A stretch of 64,000 bases of DNA. Source: CBDCWT01 sp965223305 (GTDB lineage: Bacteria > Planctomycetota > Planctomycetia > Pirellulales > Pirellulaceae). Made by a program: the position numbers and the translations under genes. The stretch is taken from assembly GCA_965223305.1 (NCBI GenBank), contig CBDCWT010000066.1:62001-126000 (forward strand). The letters run 5' to 3'. The notes below the pieces were generated by a model. It saw only the letters and a list, made by a program, of their open reading frames with translations, ran no database searches and was not told the origin of the DNA. This document shows positions 55,767 to 64,000 of this stretch, piece by piece. Positions within the stretch are counted from its first letter, which is position 1, and each line of letters begins with the position of its first letter.

Positions 55767-58700
55767 ATGAACGACGCTTCCCTCAGTTCGGCAAATGGCT
55801 CGGCAGCACCTGGCGGACTCCTGTCGGGCAGCTTCCTGGCGCTGCTGTTTACTCAGTTGCTGACATCGACCAACGACAACATTTTTCGCTGGCTGGTCAT
55901 CGGTGTCGGCAAAGATCACGTCGATGCCAGCAACGTCGGCATGGTGCTGATGGCCGGCACCGTCTGCTTCGTCACCCCCTACCTGCTACTAGCTGCGCAC
56001 GCCGGCTACCTCGCCGATCGTTTTAGTAAACGGACCGTCATCGTCGGCTGCAAGGCCGCGGAAGTTGCCATCATGGCTCTGGGCGTGCTCTCGATCTGGT
56101 GTGAGAATCTCTGGGTCATCTTCGCGGTCGTGTCGCTCATGGGCGCTCAAAGTGCTCTGTTTTCACCGTCCAAGTTGGGCATCATCCCCGAGATGCTCCC
56201 CGCGCGAAGTATCTCCGCCGCGAACGGGCTGTTCGGCCTCACGACAGTCGCAGCGACGGTGGTGGGGATGGGCGCGGGCAATTGGTTGAGCGACGCCACC
56301 GGATACCGAGGAGTTGAAAAGCTGTGGCTGTCGGCAGTCGTGTTGGTGGGTGTCGCAGCAGTGGGATGGGCGCTGAGCCTGGCGATCAGACGGCTACCGC
56401 CGGCCAATCCGGACCGCCGCTTTCCCTGGGATGTTGCCCGCAGAACGCTGAACGACCTGCAGGGACTGGCCCGCAATCGCGCCTTGCTGCGGGTCGCGCT
56501 CGGCATCGTCTTCTTCTGGTCAGTCGGCGCTTTGGCTCAATTGAACATCGACCAGTTTGCCGATGAGGGAGGCGCGCTATACGAGACCGATAAGATTCCC
56601 TTGCTGTTCTCTTTGGTGTTGGGAGTCGGCGTGGGCAGCGTGTTGGCAGGCGTGTGGTCCGCGGGACGTGTCGAACTTGGGATCCTGCCGCTGGGCGCGT
56701 TTGGGATCGCCATCTGTTCGGGGCTCTTGTTTACCGTCCAGGGGACGATCATCGATTCCGAGCAGGCCTCCAACGTCGCGTTTGTGATCGCTTGTACGAT
56801 TCTGTTCTTCCTAGGCGCAAGCGCCGGTCTATTCTCGGTCCCGCTGGAGGCATACATGCAGCATCGCAGTCCGGTCAAGAGCCGGGGAGCGATCTTGGCT
56901 GCGACCAACTTCCTCGTCTTCGGCGGAATTCTGCTCTCCGCCGGAGCGTTCGCGGTACTCAGAATCCCGTTCCATCAAGGATCGCTGGCCCAAGTCCCTC
57001 CCGAGCTAATCGGCACTGCATTGCCCGCCGATGCCCAACAGCGGCTCAACGAGTTGTCCGCAGAGATAGAGGATCCGGCGCGCCGAGACACTACGACTAC
57101 GATTCAAGAATCTCTGAGTCAATTCCCGGCCGAGCAGCGTTCCGCCGCGTTGGCTGGTCTGCTGTGGGCGGAGCTGGCGAAGAAGAAGCGCTCTAATGAA
57201 GCAATCCGCTGGCAGTCCTACGCGGAGCTCTTTCCCGAGGATCGCCAGCTCGTCAAAGCAGTCTGTCGGCAGGCGTCCGGACTTCCCCTCCTGGATTCGC
57301 GACAGATTTTCTTGGTGGCGGGAATCGGCACCATCCCGGTGTTCTTGTACATCGTGTGCCTGATCCCGCAAGCTGCGATTCGCTTTCTGGTCTGGCTAGC
57401 CAGCCGCACAGTTTACCGGGTAAGAGTCCACGGGCTGGAGCATCTGCCCGAGGAAGGGGGCGCTGTCCTCGTCCCCAACCACGTGTCGTGGATCGACGGC
57501 GTGTTGCTGCTGCTGACAAGTTCTCGGCCGATTCGCATGATTGTGTGGGCTGCCAACTTTGAAAACCGACTGCTTCTCGGGCTGGCGAATATGTTTGGGG
57601 CCATCTTGATCAAGCCGCAGCCAAAAGCGATCGTCAAAGCGCTGGCAACCGCCCGCGAAGCGATCGTCAACGGCGAACTGGTCTGTATCTTTCCGGAAGG
57701 CGGTATCACTCGCTCAGGAATGCTCCAACCATTCAAGCCGGGTCTCATGAAGATCCTGAAGGGAACGGACGCTCCGGTGATACCCGTCTACCTCGACGGG
57801 CTGTGGGGCAGTATCTTCAGCTTCGCGGGAGGTAAGTTCTTTTGGAAGTGGCCTAAGCAGTGGCCCTATCCGATCACGATCTTCTTTGGCGAACCGCTCG
57901 TGAACCCGGAGGACATTCATCAGGTGCGCCGGGGCGTCGAGCAGTTAGGAGCGACAGCAGTGCAACAGCGGGCATCCGGACAAGCGCAGTTGGTTCCCGA
58001 TCTGATTCGCCGTGCTAAAGCGCAGCGTTTTCGTCAAAAAGTAGCCGACTCGACCGGGGTCGAGATGACCGGCGGCGCGCTGCTGATGAGGAGCCTCATT
58101 CTGCGTCGGCTGCTAGGCCGACATGTGTTGGACGCGGACGAACAGTGTGTGGGACTGCTACTGCCACCTTCGTGCGGCGGCATCGTTGCCAACGTGGCGT
58201 TATCGCTAGACCGACGGGTGGCCGTCAATCTTAACTACACAGTCTCGTCCGACGTGCTTAACACGTGCATCGAGTTAGCGGGAATCCGGCACGTGCTGAC
58301 GAGCCGAAAGTTCATGGAGAGGTTTGACTTCGAGTTGGACGCCGAGGTGATCTATCTCGAGGATCTCCGCGAGAAGCTCACGACCGTCGACAAACTCATA
58401 CCGGCACTGCAGACGTATGTCGTACCAGCGGGCATCCTGGTCAAAGCGCTAGGATTGCATCAGACTCAGAGCGACGAGGTGTTGACGGTGATCTTCACTT
58501 CCGGGTCGACGGGCGTGCCCAAGGGGGTGATGTTGACACACGCCAACGTTTCCTCCCAGGCGGAAGTGATCGAACAGGTGATCCGCCTCGGCCCGACGGA
58601 TGTCGTGCTCGGCTTGCTTCCTTTCTTCCATTCGTTCGGGTATACGATTACGCTGTGGACCATCCTCACGATCGAGGCCCGCGGCGCGTACCACTTCAAC

Positions 58701-59558
58701 CCGCTGGATGCCAAACAAATCGGGAAGCTCTGCAAGAAGTACGACGGGACCATTCTGTTGGCAACACCGACGTTCTTGCGAGGCTACCTACGCCGCTGCG
58801 ACAAGGAAGAGTTCGCGACGCTCAACGTCGTCGTCGCCGGGGCCGAGAAGTTGCCTTCGTCTCTCTGCGACAAGTTTGAAGAGAAGTTCGGCGTGCGGCC
58901 CGTCGAAGGCTACGGTGCGACCGAACTCTCGCCGCTGGTCTCTGTCAACATCCCAGCCAGCCGCTCGACGAATACCCATGAGATCGATCTCAAAGAAGGG
59001 ACCGTTGGTCGTCCCGTTCCTGGAGTGAGTGCCAAGATCATCGACCTCGACACGGGCCAGGAGTTGGGTCCGAACCAACCTGGGATGCTGCTGATCACCG
59101 GTCCGAATGTCATGAAGGGGTATTTGGGTCGAGAAGACCTAACGGCCGAAGTCTTGCGGGACGGCTGGTATGTGACAGGCGACATCGCCACGGTGGACGA
59201 AGACGGATTTATCACCATTACAGGTCGTGAAAGCCGGTTTTCAAAGATCGGCGGCGAGATGGTGCCGCACATTCAAATCGAAGAAACGCTGGCCAGGCTG
59301 ATTGGCGATGAAGACGAACTGAAGGCGGCGGTCACAGCTATCCCAGATGCCAAAAAAGGTGAACGACTCATCGTCATCCACACCCAGCTCGACAAGACTC
59401 CTGACGAACTACGTGCCGGGTTGGCGGACGCCGGCCTGCCGAACATCTTCATCCCCTCGGCAGACAGCTACCATCAAGTCGACGAACTGCCGGTGCTTGG
59501 CTCTGGAAAGCTCGACCTGAAACTGATCCGTCAAATCGCCGAAGAGAAGTTTGGCTAA
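55767..59558 (+). CDS. LplT-PlsC-Aas fusion: MFS flippase, acyltransferase and acyl-ACP synthetase
   Basis: 1263 residues. Residues ~15-415 form an MFS transporter (LLTSTNDNIFRW start), like LplT, which imports lysophospholipid. Residues ~545-740 are a PlsC-type acyltransferase with NHVSWIDG and FPEGGITRSG. Residues ~790-1263 are an AMP-binding acyl-activating domain with FTSGSTGVPKGVMLTH, YGATELSPL and YVTGDIATVDEDGFITITGR. Together they import and re-acylate lysophospholipids in one polypeptide, as known for Aas/LplT pairs in other bacteria. A single gene, not in an obvious operon. Confidence 0.9.
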   Translation: MNDASLSSANGSAAPGGLLSGSFLALLFTQLLTSTNDNIFRWLVIGVGKDHVDASNVGMVLMAGTVCFVTPYLLLAAHAGYLADRFSKRTVIVGCKAAEVAIMALGVLSIWCENLWVIFAVVSLMGAQSALFSPSKLGIIPEMLPARSISAANGLFGLTTVAATVVGMGAGNWLSDATGYRGVEKLWLSAVVLVGVAAVGWALSLAIRRLPPANPDRRFPWDVARRTLNDLQGLARNRALLRVALGIVFFWSVGALAQLNIDQFADEGGALYETDKIPLLFSLVLGVGVGSVLAGVWSAGRVELGILPLGAFGIAICSGLLFTVQGTIIDSEQASNVAFVIACTILFFLGASAGLFSVPLEAYMQHRSPVKSRGAILAATNFLVFGGILLSAGAFAVLRIPFHQGSLAQVPPELIGTALPADAQQRLNELSAEIEDPARRDTTTTIQESLSQFPAEQRSAALAGLLWAELAKKKRSNEAIRWQSYAELFPEDRQLVKAVCRQASGLPLLDSRQIFLVAGIGTIPVFLYIVCLIPQAAIRFLVWLASRTVYRVRVHGLEHLPEEGGAVLVPNHVSWIDGVLLLLTSSRPIRMIVWAANFENRLLLGLANMFGAILIKPQPKAIVKALATAREAIVNGELVCIFPEGGITRSGMLQPFKPGLMKILKGTDAPVIPVYLDGLWGSIFSFAGGKFFWKWPKQWPYPITIFFGEPLVNPEDIHQVRRGVEQLGATAVQQRASGQAQLVPDLIRRAKAQRFRQKVADSTGVEMTGGALLMRSLILRRLLGRHVLDADEQCVGLLLPPSCGGIVANVALSLDRRVAVNLNYTVSSDVLNTCIELAGIRHVLTSRKFMERFDFELDAEVIYLEDLREKLTTVDKLIPALQTYVVPAGILVKALGLHQTQSDEVLTVIFTSGSTGVPKGVMLTHANVSSQAEVIEQVIRLGPTDVVLGLLPFFHSFGYTITLWTILTIEARGAYHFNPLDAKQIGKLCKKYDGTILLATPTFLRGYLRRCDKEEFATLNVVVAGAEKLPSSLCDKFEEKFGVRPVEGYGATELSPLVSVNIPASRSTNTHEIDLKEGTVGRPVPGVSAKIIDLDTGQELGPNQPGMLLITGPNVMKGYLGREDLTAEVLRDGWYVTGDIATVDEDGFITITGRESRFSKIGGEMVPHIQIEETLARLIGDEDELKAAVTAIPDAKKGERLIVIHTQLDKTPDELRAGLADAGLPNIFIPSADSYHQVDELPVLGSGKLDLKLIRQIAEEKFG

Positions 59559-59602
59559 CAGCCGCCGACGGTCTCGCTCAATGTCGTCAGGCGGCCGAGC
59601 GT

Positions 59603-60541
59603 TCAAGGGCGGGGAGGCCTCTGCGGTTCCCATCTCGCATTGCGAGCCGCGACTCCGGGCGCAAGATCGCCACTCCCCTGAGCTAACCCTCGCTCGATCA
59701 TACGCTGAGCCACGCCCGCAGAGATCGTATTAAATTCGTTCTTCACATCGGCGTCGACCTTGGTGAGGCGCCGACTGAACTGCTGCAGGCGATCCAATTT
59801 CGTGGCTGCGGCGTCGGACACTTGACCAAGGAACTTAGTCGACTCCACAAAGTTGTGGTCGGCCGACTTGCCGACCAACGGATGCAGAGTCCGGGCCAGC
59901 AGCTCCGCACCGACGTTCTCGAATCGAACGAACATATCCAGACGATTGGTCACATGGATGCTGCCGTCGTTGGTTTGTGTGTACTCGGAATGTAGAACCA
60001 AGACACAGCGTCCACGGATGAGCCGTCGCAGCAACGGTCCTTCGTAGTGCCCCTCCGAATACATCACGTGTACGTTGCGATCGCCGTATAGCAGTTCGAC
60101 GCTGCACTGTGTTCCAGCTCCATCTCGGGCGTCGAAAGTGTAGTCGCCGGTTCTCGCCACCGAGACCTTGGTAACACCCATTAGGTCCCACATGTTTACG
60201 ACGACCTCTGGATGTCTGATCAAGAACAAATACAGCTCTGGGTCGGTCCGCACGACGGTAACCGGCATCCGTCGGTAGAGGCTCGGTCGGTTGACTACCT
60301 CGGCAATCCTCTGCTGGGCCTTCGGAGTCAGCCGTTGCGCTGGAATCGACTCGATGGCTTGTCGCCGTTGCTGAGCCTCAACACCGAGAAGGTCAAGCGG
60401 TGCGGCGGCGGCATGGCCCACGAAGCACAGGGCCAGCACAAGAATGGCCACACCGCGCGCAGCGGCTACCAGGATACGACGCGGAAATCCACACCGGGAC
60501 CTACCGCGCAGCCGAATGATCGGTTGCCCGCCGTGAGCCAT
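59603..60541 (-). CDS. Secreted protein of unknown function
   Basis: 312 residues with a signal peptide (VAAARGVAILVLALCFVGHA). The mature part contains PSLYRRMPVTVVRTDPELYL, FLIRHPEVVVNMWDLMGV and a beta-rich YGDRNVHVMYSEGHYEGPLL stretch. No known domain. Convergent with the LplT-Aas fusion. Confidence 0.65.
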   Translation of the reverse strand: MAHGGQPIIRLRGRSRCGFPRRILVAAARGVAILVLALCFVGHAAAAPLDLLGVEAQQRRQAIESIPAQRLTPKAQQRIAEVVNRPSLYRRMPVTVVRTDPELYLFLIRHPEVVVNMWDLMGVTKVSVARTGDYTFDARDGAGTQCSVELLYGDRNVHVMYSEGHYEGPLLRRLIRGRCVLVLHSEYTQTNDGSIHVTNRLDMFVRFENVGAELLARTLHPLVGKSADHNFVESTKFLGQVSDAAATKLDRLQQFSRRLTKVDADVKNEFNTISAGVAQRMIERGLAQGSGDLAPGVAARNARWEPQRPPRP

Positions 60542-60779
60542 CTTCCCCCCTTCTACTCATCACGCAGGCGCACGACCTGCGCGAGAGAATGTAACGATCA
60601 TTCTGGTAATTCGGCCTTGGATGCCGGTCCAGGCCAGTGAATTTCCGGAATTGTCGCCCGCCGTGCGGGTTCGGTACGTTCGGCGGCCAGGTACAAGCTC
60701 GAGTCCCCCGCAGCCAACGGCAAAAGCAAGCCGATACTGATCTTGCCGCTGACACGTCCCTGCAGGAGAATTCCCAGCC

Positions 60780-62000
60780 ATGTCAAACTGGATTCCGACC
60801 CGGACCGTACTGCTGGCAGCTAGCATCGGCGGCCTACTGGCTTTGGCCGCCTATTGGTTTTTTCCTTCGCAGAAACTTCTGGTCGCAGAGCTGGAACGCG
60901 ACACTTCACAAGTTCCGCAGGCAGAAGTTCCCAATCACCTCCGCCAACTGGCGCAGCTGGGTGACCCGGGACTGCAGGCGCTCGTGACCGCCCTGGGAAG
61001 CGACCGGCCCGAGGTGTCAGAGTCGGCGGCTCAACTGTTGAAAAGCCTGCTAGAGGAGTGGCGGGCACTCCCAACCGATCAGTCAAGTGTGCATGTCTTC
61101 CGGCTGGCCAAGCTGCTTGCCGAACGGGCAGTGGCTTTCGGGCCCACAGCACGCCGCCACGCACACCAATTTGCTTCACAGATTCTACTGTGGCCCATCG
61201 ATCGCGCGGTGATCGATGGAACCGAGCTCGTCCATCACTGTGAAGCGACGCTCCGAGTCCCGGCATCGACCGTTCCGGTGTTCGAACGCGTCACCCGTCC
61301 GGAAGTAGATGAGCTGCTCGCCGATCTTCAAGGAGGAGCAGCGGTTGACTCGCCCGTGGGAGATCCGGACGTTGGGCAAACTCAGGAACCCGAATTCGTT
61401 GACGTGTTGGCAGTCCCTCGTCGTGTGATGGACGTCGCCCCTGGGGCGACTCCAGGACCCACCCGAGAACCAGCGCCGATTCGGAATGCGACGCCATTGG
61501 ACCGTGAAAGTCGTCCACTCGAGGATCGACCGACGAGGTCACCGGTGGGGTCGAGGAGTGAAGGCAGAGGATCCGAGTCAACCGCAGAGGTCGACCAGTT
61601 TTCCGAGCAACGTCCGCTGAATCAGCTCGACGATTTGGCGGTGATACGGGCCTTGCGGGCGAAGTCCACGGCGATGGCGCACTCCGCCCAGGAGGAGCTA
61701 TCGCGGCGGGGCTATCAGCCGCTCGACATCCAACTGGCGTGGCAGCTGACGAACCCGGATCCACAGGCTCGGGTTCGCTTTGCCGAGGTGCTCCCCGAAC
61801 TTGCGGGCATCGACTCCCGCCCCTGGCTGCTGTGGCTGACTTACGATCAGGCACCCGTCGTGCGGAGGGCCGCAGCAGGCCTGTTGGGGACGAGCAACGA
61901 TCCAATGCTGCGGCAGCGTCTGCAGGAACTCGAGCGCGAAGAGACGGACCCCTATGTACTGCAGCAAGTGCGGCGGAGTCTAAAGGCGTTCGCCCGCTAG
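60780..62000 (+). CDS. Membrane-anchored HEAT-repeat protein
   Basis: 406 residues: N-terminal helix TVLLAASIGGLLALAAYWFF, then HEAT-like repeats (GDPGLQALVTALGSDRPEVS, AAQLLKSLLEEW) and a low-complexity linker (residues ~180-270), then a second HEAT block (PQARVRFAEVLPELAGIDSR, APVVRRAAAGLLGTSND). Scaffold or regulatory role expected. Convergent with the CBS gene. Confidence 0.7.
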   Translation: MSNWIPTRTVLLAASIGGLLALAAYWFFPSQKLLVAELERDTSQVPQAEVPNHLRQLAQLGDPGLQALVTALGSDRPEVSESAAQLLKSLLEEWRALPTDQSSVHVFRLAKLLAERAVAFGPTARRHAHQFASQILLWPIDRAVIDGTELVHHCEATLRVPASTVPVFERVTRPEVDELLADLQGGAAVDSPVGDPDVGQTQEPEFVDVLAVPRRVMDVAPGATPGPTREPAPIRNATPLDRESRPLEDRPTRSPVGSRSEGRGSESTAEVDQFSEQRPLNQLDDLAVIRALRAKSTAMAHSAQEELSRRGYQPLDIQLAWQLTNPDPQARVRFAEVLPELAGIDSRPWLLWLTYDQAPVVRRAAAGLLGTSNDPMLRQRLQELEREETDPYVLQQVRRSLKAFAR

Positions 62001-62003
62001 CAG

Positions 62004-62810
62004 CTACTCGGCGGGTTGGTCCAAGACCGGCGCGAGAATGGCGTTCCCGGTCTTAGCATCTTTGGTCACCTCGAAGTCTCGCACTTCTTCCAGGCCATAG
62101 TGCCGGCGAAAGTCCTCCGCCTGGACAATCAAACGCTCGTCCTGAAGCTCAATCGGCCTCGCCCCACGGCCTCCATCACCACGGTGGTTTTCGTCGAAAA
62201 GCTTGACTGCCACCCGATGATTCTTCGACGAGTAACCCAAAACGACCGTGCTGCGGCTGTCGATTGCCTGATCGCTGAGGGCTTCACGAGGTAGAACCAG
62301 GTCGCCGTTGGGCTCGAAGAAAGCGCGGCGGGAAAGGAGGGTGGGAGGTTCGAAGAAGTCGAAGTCCTCCTCGTTGTGTTCCTGACAAGCAGCTTGGCAC
62401 CGCAACAGGTCGATCACACTTAGCATACCAATCAGGTAGTCTCTGTCGTCCACAACCGGAAGGCAACCGTATTTCGTTTTCGCCAAGATGGCGGCTGCCT
62501 CCTGCAGGGTGGCATCGGCGGTCACCGTTACCAGCCGTTTGCTCATTAGTTCCTCGACTGCAACCGAGTCGGCAACCTGGCCGGGCGGGTTGGTTCCGTC
62601 CACCTTGCTCAACCATGGAGAGAGGTGCTTCAACAAGTCTCGTTGTGAGAGCACACCCCGCGGGCGGCCGTTTTCGCCGGTCACCACCAAGTGCCGGACG
62701 CCGCGCTCGGTCATCCGCTTCGCAGCCTGGAGAGCCGGCATCATCTCCTGCACTGTGTGCACCGGCTCAATCATCAAATCTCGGACAGTCGCTTTATCCG
62801 TGACCGGCAT
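62004..62810 (-). CDS. Protein with paired CBS domains
   Basis: 268 residues. CBS 1 at ~5-65 (RDLMIEPVHTVQEMMPAL, GVRHLVVTGENGRPRGVLSQ) and CBS 2 at ~85-140 (EELMSKRLVTVTADATLQEA, YGCLPVVDDRDYLIGMLSVI). The C-terminal ~125 residues form an extra domain (PREALSDQAIDSRSTVVLG, EDFRRHYGLEEVRDFEV). CBS pairs bind adenine nucleotides and act as energy sensors. Confidence 0.8.
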   Translation of the reverse strand: MPVTDKATVRDLMIEPVHTVQEMMPALQAAKRMTERGVRHLVVTGENGRPRGVLSQRDLLKHLSPWLSKVDGTNPPGQVADSVAVEELMSKRLVTVTADATLQEAAAILAKTKYGCLPVVDDRDYLIGMLSVIDLLRCQAACQEHNEEDFDFFEPPTLLSRRAFFEPNGDLVLPREALSDQAIDSRSTVVLGYSSKNHRVAVKLFDENHRGDGGRGARPIELQDERLIVQAEDFRRHYGLEEVRDFEVTKDAKTGNAILAPVLDQPAE

Positions 62811-62982
62811 CGCGTATCTCGTTCATACAAAAATGGGTGCAAGCGAAATGGATAGCAAGGAAAATATAGCTCACCAAAGAATTCGGTTCGGAACGGCTGA
62901 GAGGAAAAAACGGCGTCGTTCCTGGCTTAAGCGCGCAGGTGAGCATTCACGGACGAAAATGCTCTCGATGAGTTGCAACAGT

Positions 62983-63725
62983 CAAATAAGACGTTCGGGA
63001 GGGCGAGGCTCCTGCCGAGCCAGGGGTACATCGGGAATTGTGGCGGAAACCGTGGGCTAACGCCCAGCGGCTGATGTGGGGTCGACATGATCAACAGGAC
63101 GTAGGGGCGGCTCGATGGGTGGAATGCTCAAATAAGACGTTCGGGAGGGCGAGGCTCCTGCCGAGCCGGGGTACATCGGAGTTGTGGCGGAAACCGTGGG
63201 CTAACGCCCAGCGGCTGATGTGGGGTCGACGTGATCAACAGGATTGAGGGGCGACTGCCATGGCGGAATACTCCATCACACTCGCTGCAACACTCAAATA
63301 AGACGCTCGGGAGGGCGAGGCTCCTGCCGAACCGAGGGGTACATCGGAGTTGTGGCGGAAACCGTGGGCTAACGCCCAGCGGCTGATGTGGGGTCGACAT
63401 GATTAACAGGATTGAGGGGCGACTCCCATGGCGGAATACTCCATCACACTCGCTGCAACAGTCAAATAAGACGTTCGGGAGGGCGAGGCTCCTGCCGAGC
63501 CGAGGGGTACATCGGAGTTGTGGCGGAAACCGTGGGCTAACGCCCAGCGGCTGATGTGGGGTCGACATGATCAACAGGATTGAGGGGCGACTCCCATGGC
63601 GGAATACTCCATCACACTCGCTGCAACAGTCAAATAAGACGCTCGGGAGGGCGAGGCTCCTGCCGAGCCGAGGGTACATCGGAGTTGTGGCGGAAACCGT
63701 GGGCTAACGCCCAGCGGCTGATTTT
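62983..63725. repeat. Tandem array of five direct repeats
   Basis: Units begin at 62983, 63129, 63295, 63463 and 63631, so the period is 146, 166, 168 and 168 bp; the last three are nearly identical. Each carries GGGAGGGCGAGGCTCCTGCC and a stem-loop TGGGC-TAAC-GCCCA. ORFs translated from it on either strand are artefacts. Confidence 0.85.
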
Positions 63726-63754
63726 TGGTGCAGCAGGCGCAGGAGAGATCGTCT

Positions 63755-64000
63755 TCACTTCCGATGATGAGACGGCCGTTCCACCGATTCGACGACCGTA
63801 GGCCGCGAGAACTCGCGAGAGTCGAGCCAATCCTCGCTCACAAAGGTCCAAAAATCCTCCGCCAGCTGATCGCGAACGAAGGCCGCTGGCAACCAGCCGT
63901 TCCCATTGTCTCCCCATTGGTTTCCCCAGGAGCTGCGAACCAGCAGCGCGTGGCGACCACGGCCGAAGTGGTGATTTTGGTAGCCGACAGCCACGGCCGC
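63755..64000 (-). CDS. Papain-like (C1 family) peptidase, C-terminal part
   Basis: The 5' end lies beyond the window. Visible C-terminus: AAVAVGYQ (end of the His-motif strand), ALLVRSSWGNQWGDNGNGWL (the Asn-motif), AFVRDQLAEDFWTF. In papain the motif is N-S-W-G with catalytic Asn; here it reads R-S-S-W-G, so the Asn is replaced by Ser. Bacterial C1 proteases with such tails occur in planctomycetes. Confidence 0.65.
   Translation of the reverse strand, partial: AAVAVGYQNHHFGRGRHALLVRSSWGNQWGDNGNGWLPAAFVRDQLAEDFWTFVSEDWLDSREFSRPTVVESVERPSHHRK

Noticed and set aside
63128..63679. 183-residue minus-strand ORF with repeated RLGRSLALP
   Set aside because: It is a translation of the tandem repeat array, not a gene.
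62983..63725. CRISPR array
   Set aside because: Unit length (146-168 bp) is far above CRISPR repeats and there are no unique spacers; the units are near-identical throughout.

Overview
The window looks like chromosomal DNA from a planctomycete of the Pirellulaceae/Rhodopirellula type. The signs are a DUF1559 protein with a prepilin-like N-terminus, remnants of a second one, a sulfatase beside an AraC-type regulator remnant, a PQQ-like beta-propeller fused to EF-hands, a LplT-PlsC-Aas fusion, and lineage-typical intergenic hairpin repeats. This is inferred from gene content only; no marker gene was compared.

Region 1 (0-21 kb) is rich in predicted envelope proteins with His/Cys metal-binding character. 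A TolQ/ExbB-like channel, a DUF2149 protein and a very large CobN-like protein with a roughly 160-residue His-rich insert form one operon. Beside it lie a lipoprotein, the PQQ/EF-hand protein, the DUF1559 protein and two small secreted His/Cys proteins. After an IS110 element comes a tightly overlapping operon: MerC-like protein, His-rich lipoprotein, CxxC lipoprotein, thioredoxin-like lipoprotein, and a degenerate A24 prepilin-peptidase homologue. My reading is an energised metal handling or uptake system; the metal is not determinable from sequence.

Region 2 (21-28 kb) is redox and stress: an exported KatG divergent from OxyR, then a TetR regulator (NemR-like), CysE and an Old Yellow Enzyme, with a near-perfect operator palindrome. 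Region 3 (28-41 kb) is a graveyard with islands. It holds two tandem orphan MacB/FtsX-type permeases plus the tail of a third, a decayed integrase, a ParD with a truncated ParE, a VOC gene carrying an integron-type attC, a truncated sialidase, an alpha/beta hydrolase, a frameshifted AraC regulator and a sulfatase split by an IS. Region 4 (41-53 kb) is a mobile island ending at a tRNA-Asn with integrase and excisionase-like genes. Its cargo is an AAA ATPase cluster (ATPase, unknown protein, DUF2726 nuclease-like protein, two tiny membrane proteins), an AbiEii-WYL-zinc-finger protein and a replication-relaxation protein. Region 5 (53-64 kb) looks like core chromosome: RsbW/RsbV partner-switch genes, membrane and secreted proteins, a 1263-residue lysophospholipid-repair fusion, HEAT-repeat and CBS proteins, a tandem repeat array and the end of a papain-like protease gene.

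Three apparently identical copies of one ISKra4-family element (1713 bp each) sit at 5885-7597, 39038-40750 and 48949-50661, each with its own 9-10 bp target duplication. Copy 1 splits the CobN-like gene and copy 2 splits the sulfatase exactly at its catalytic cysteine codon, so several systems here have been recently inactivated.
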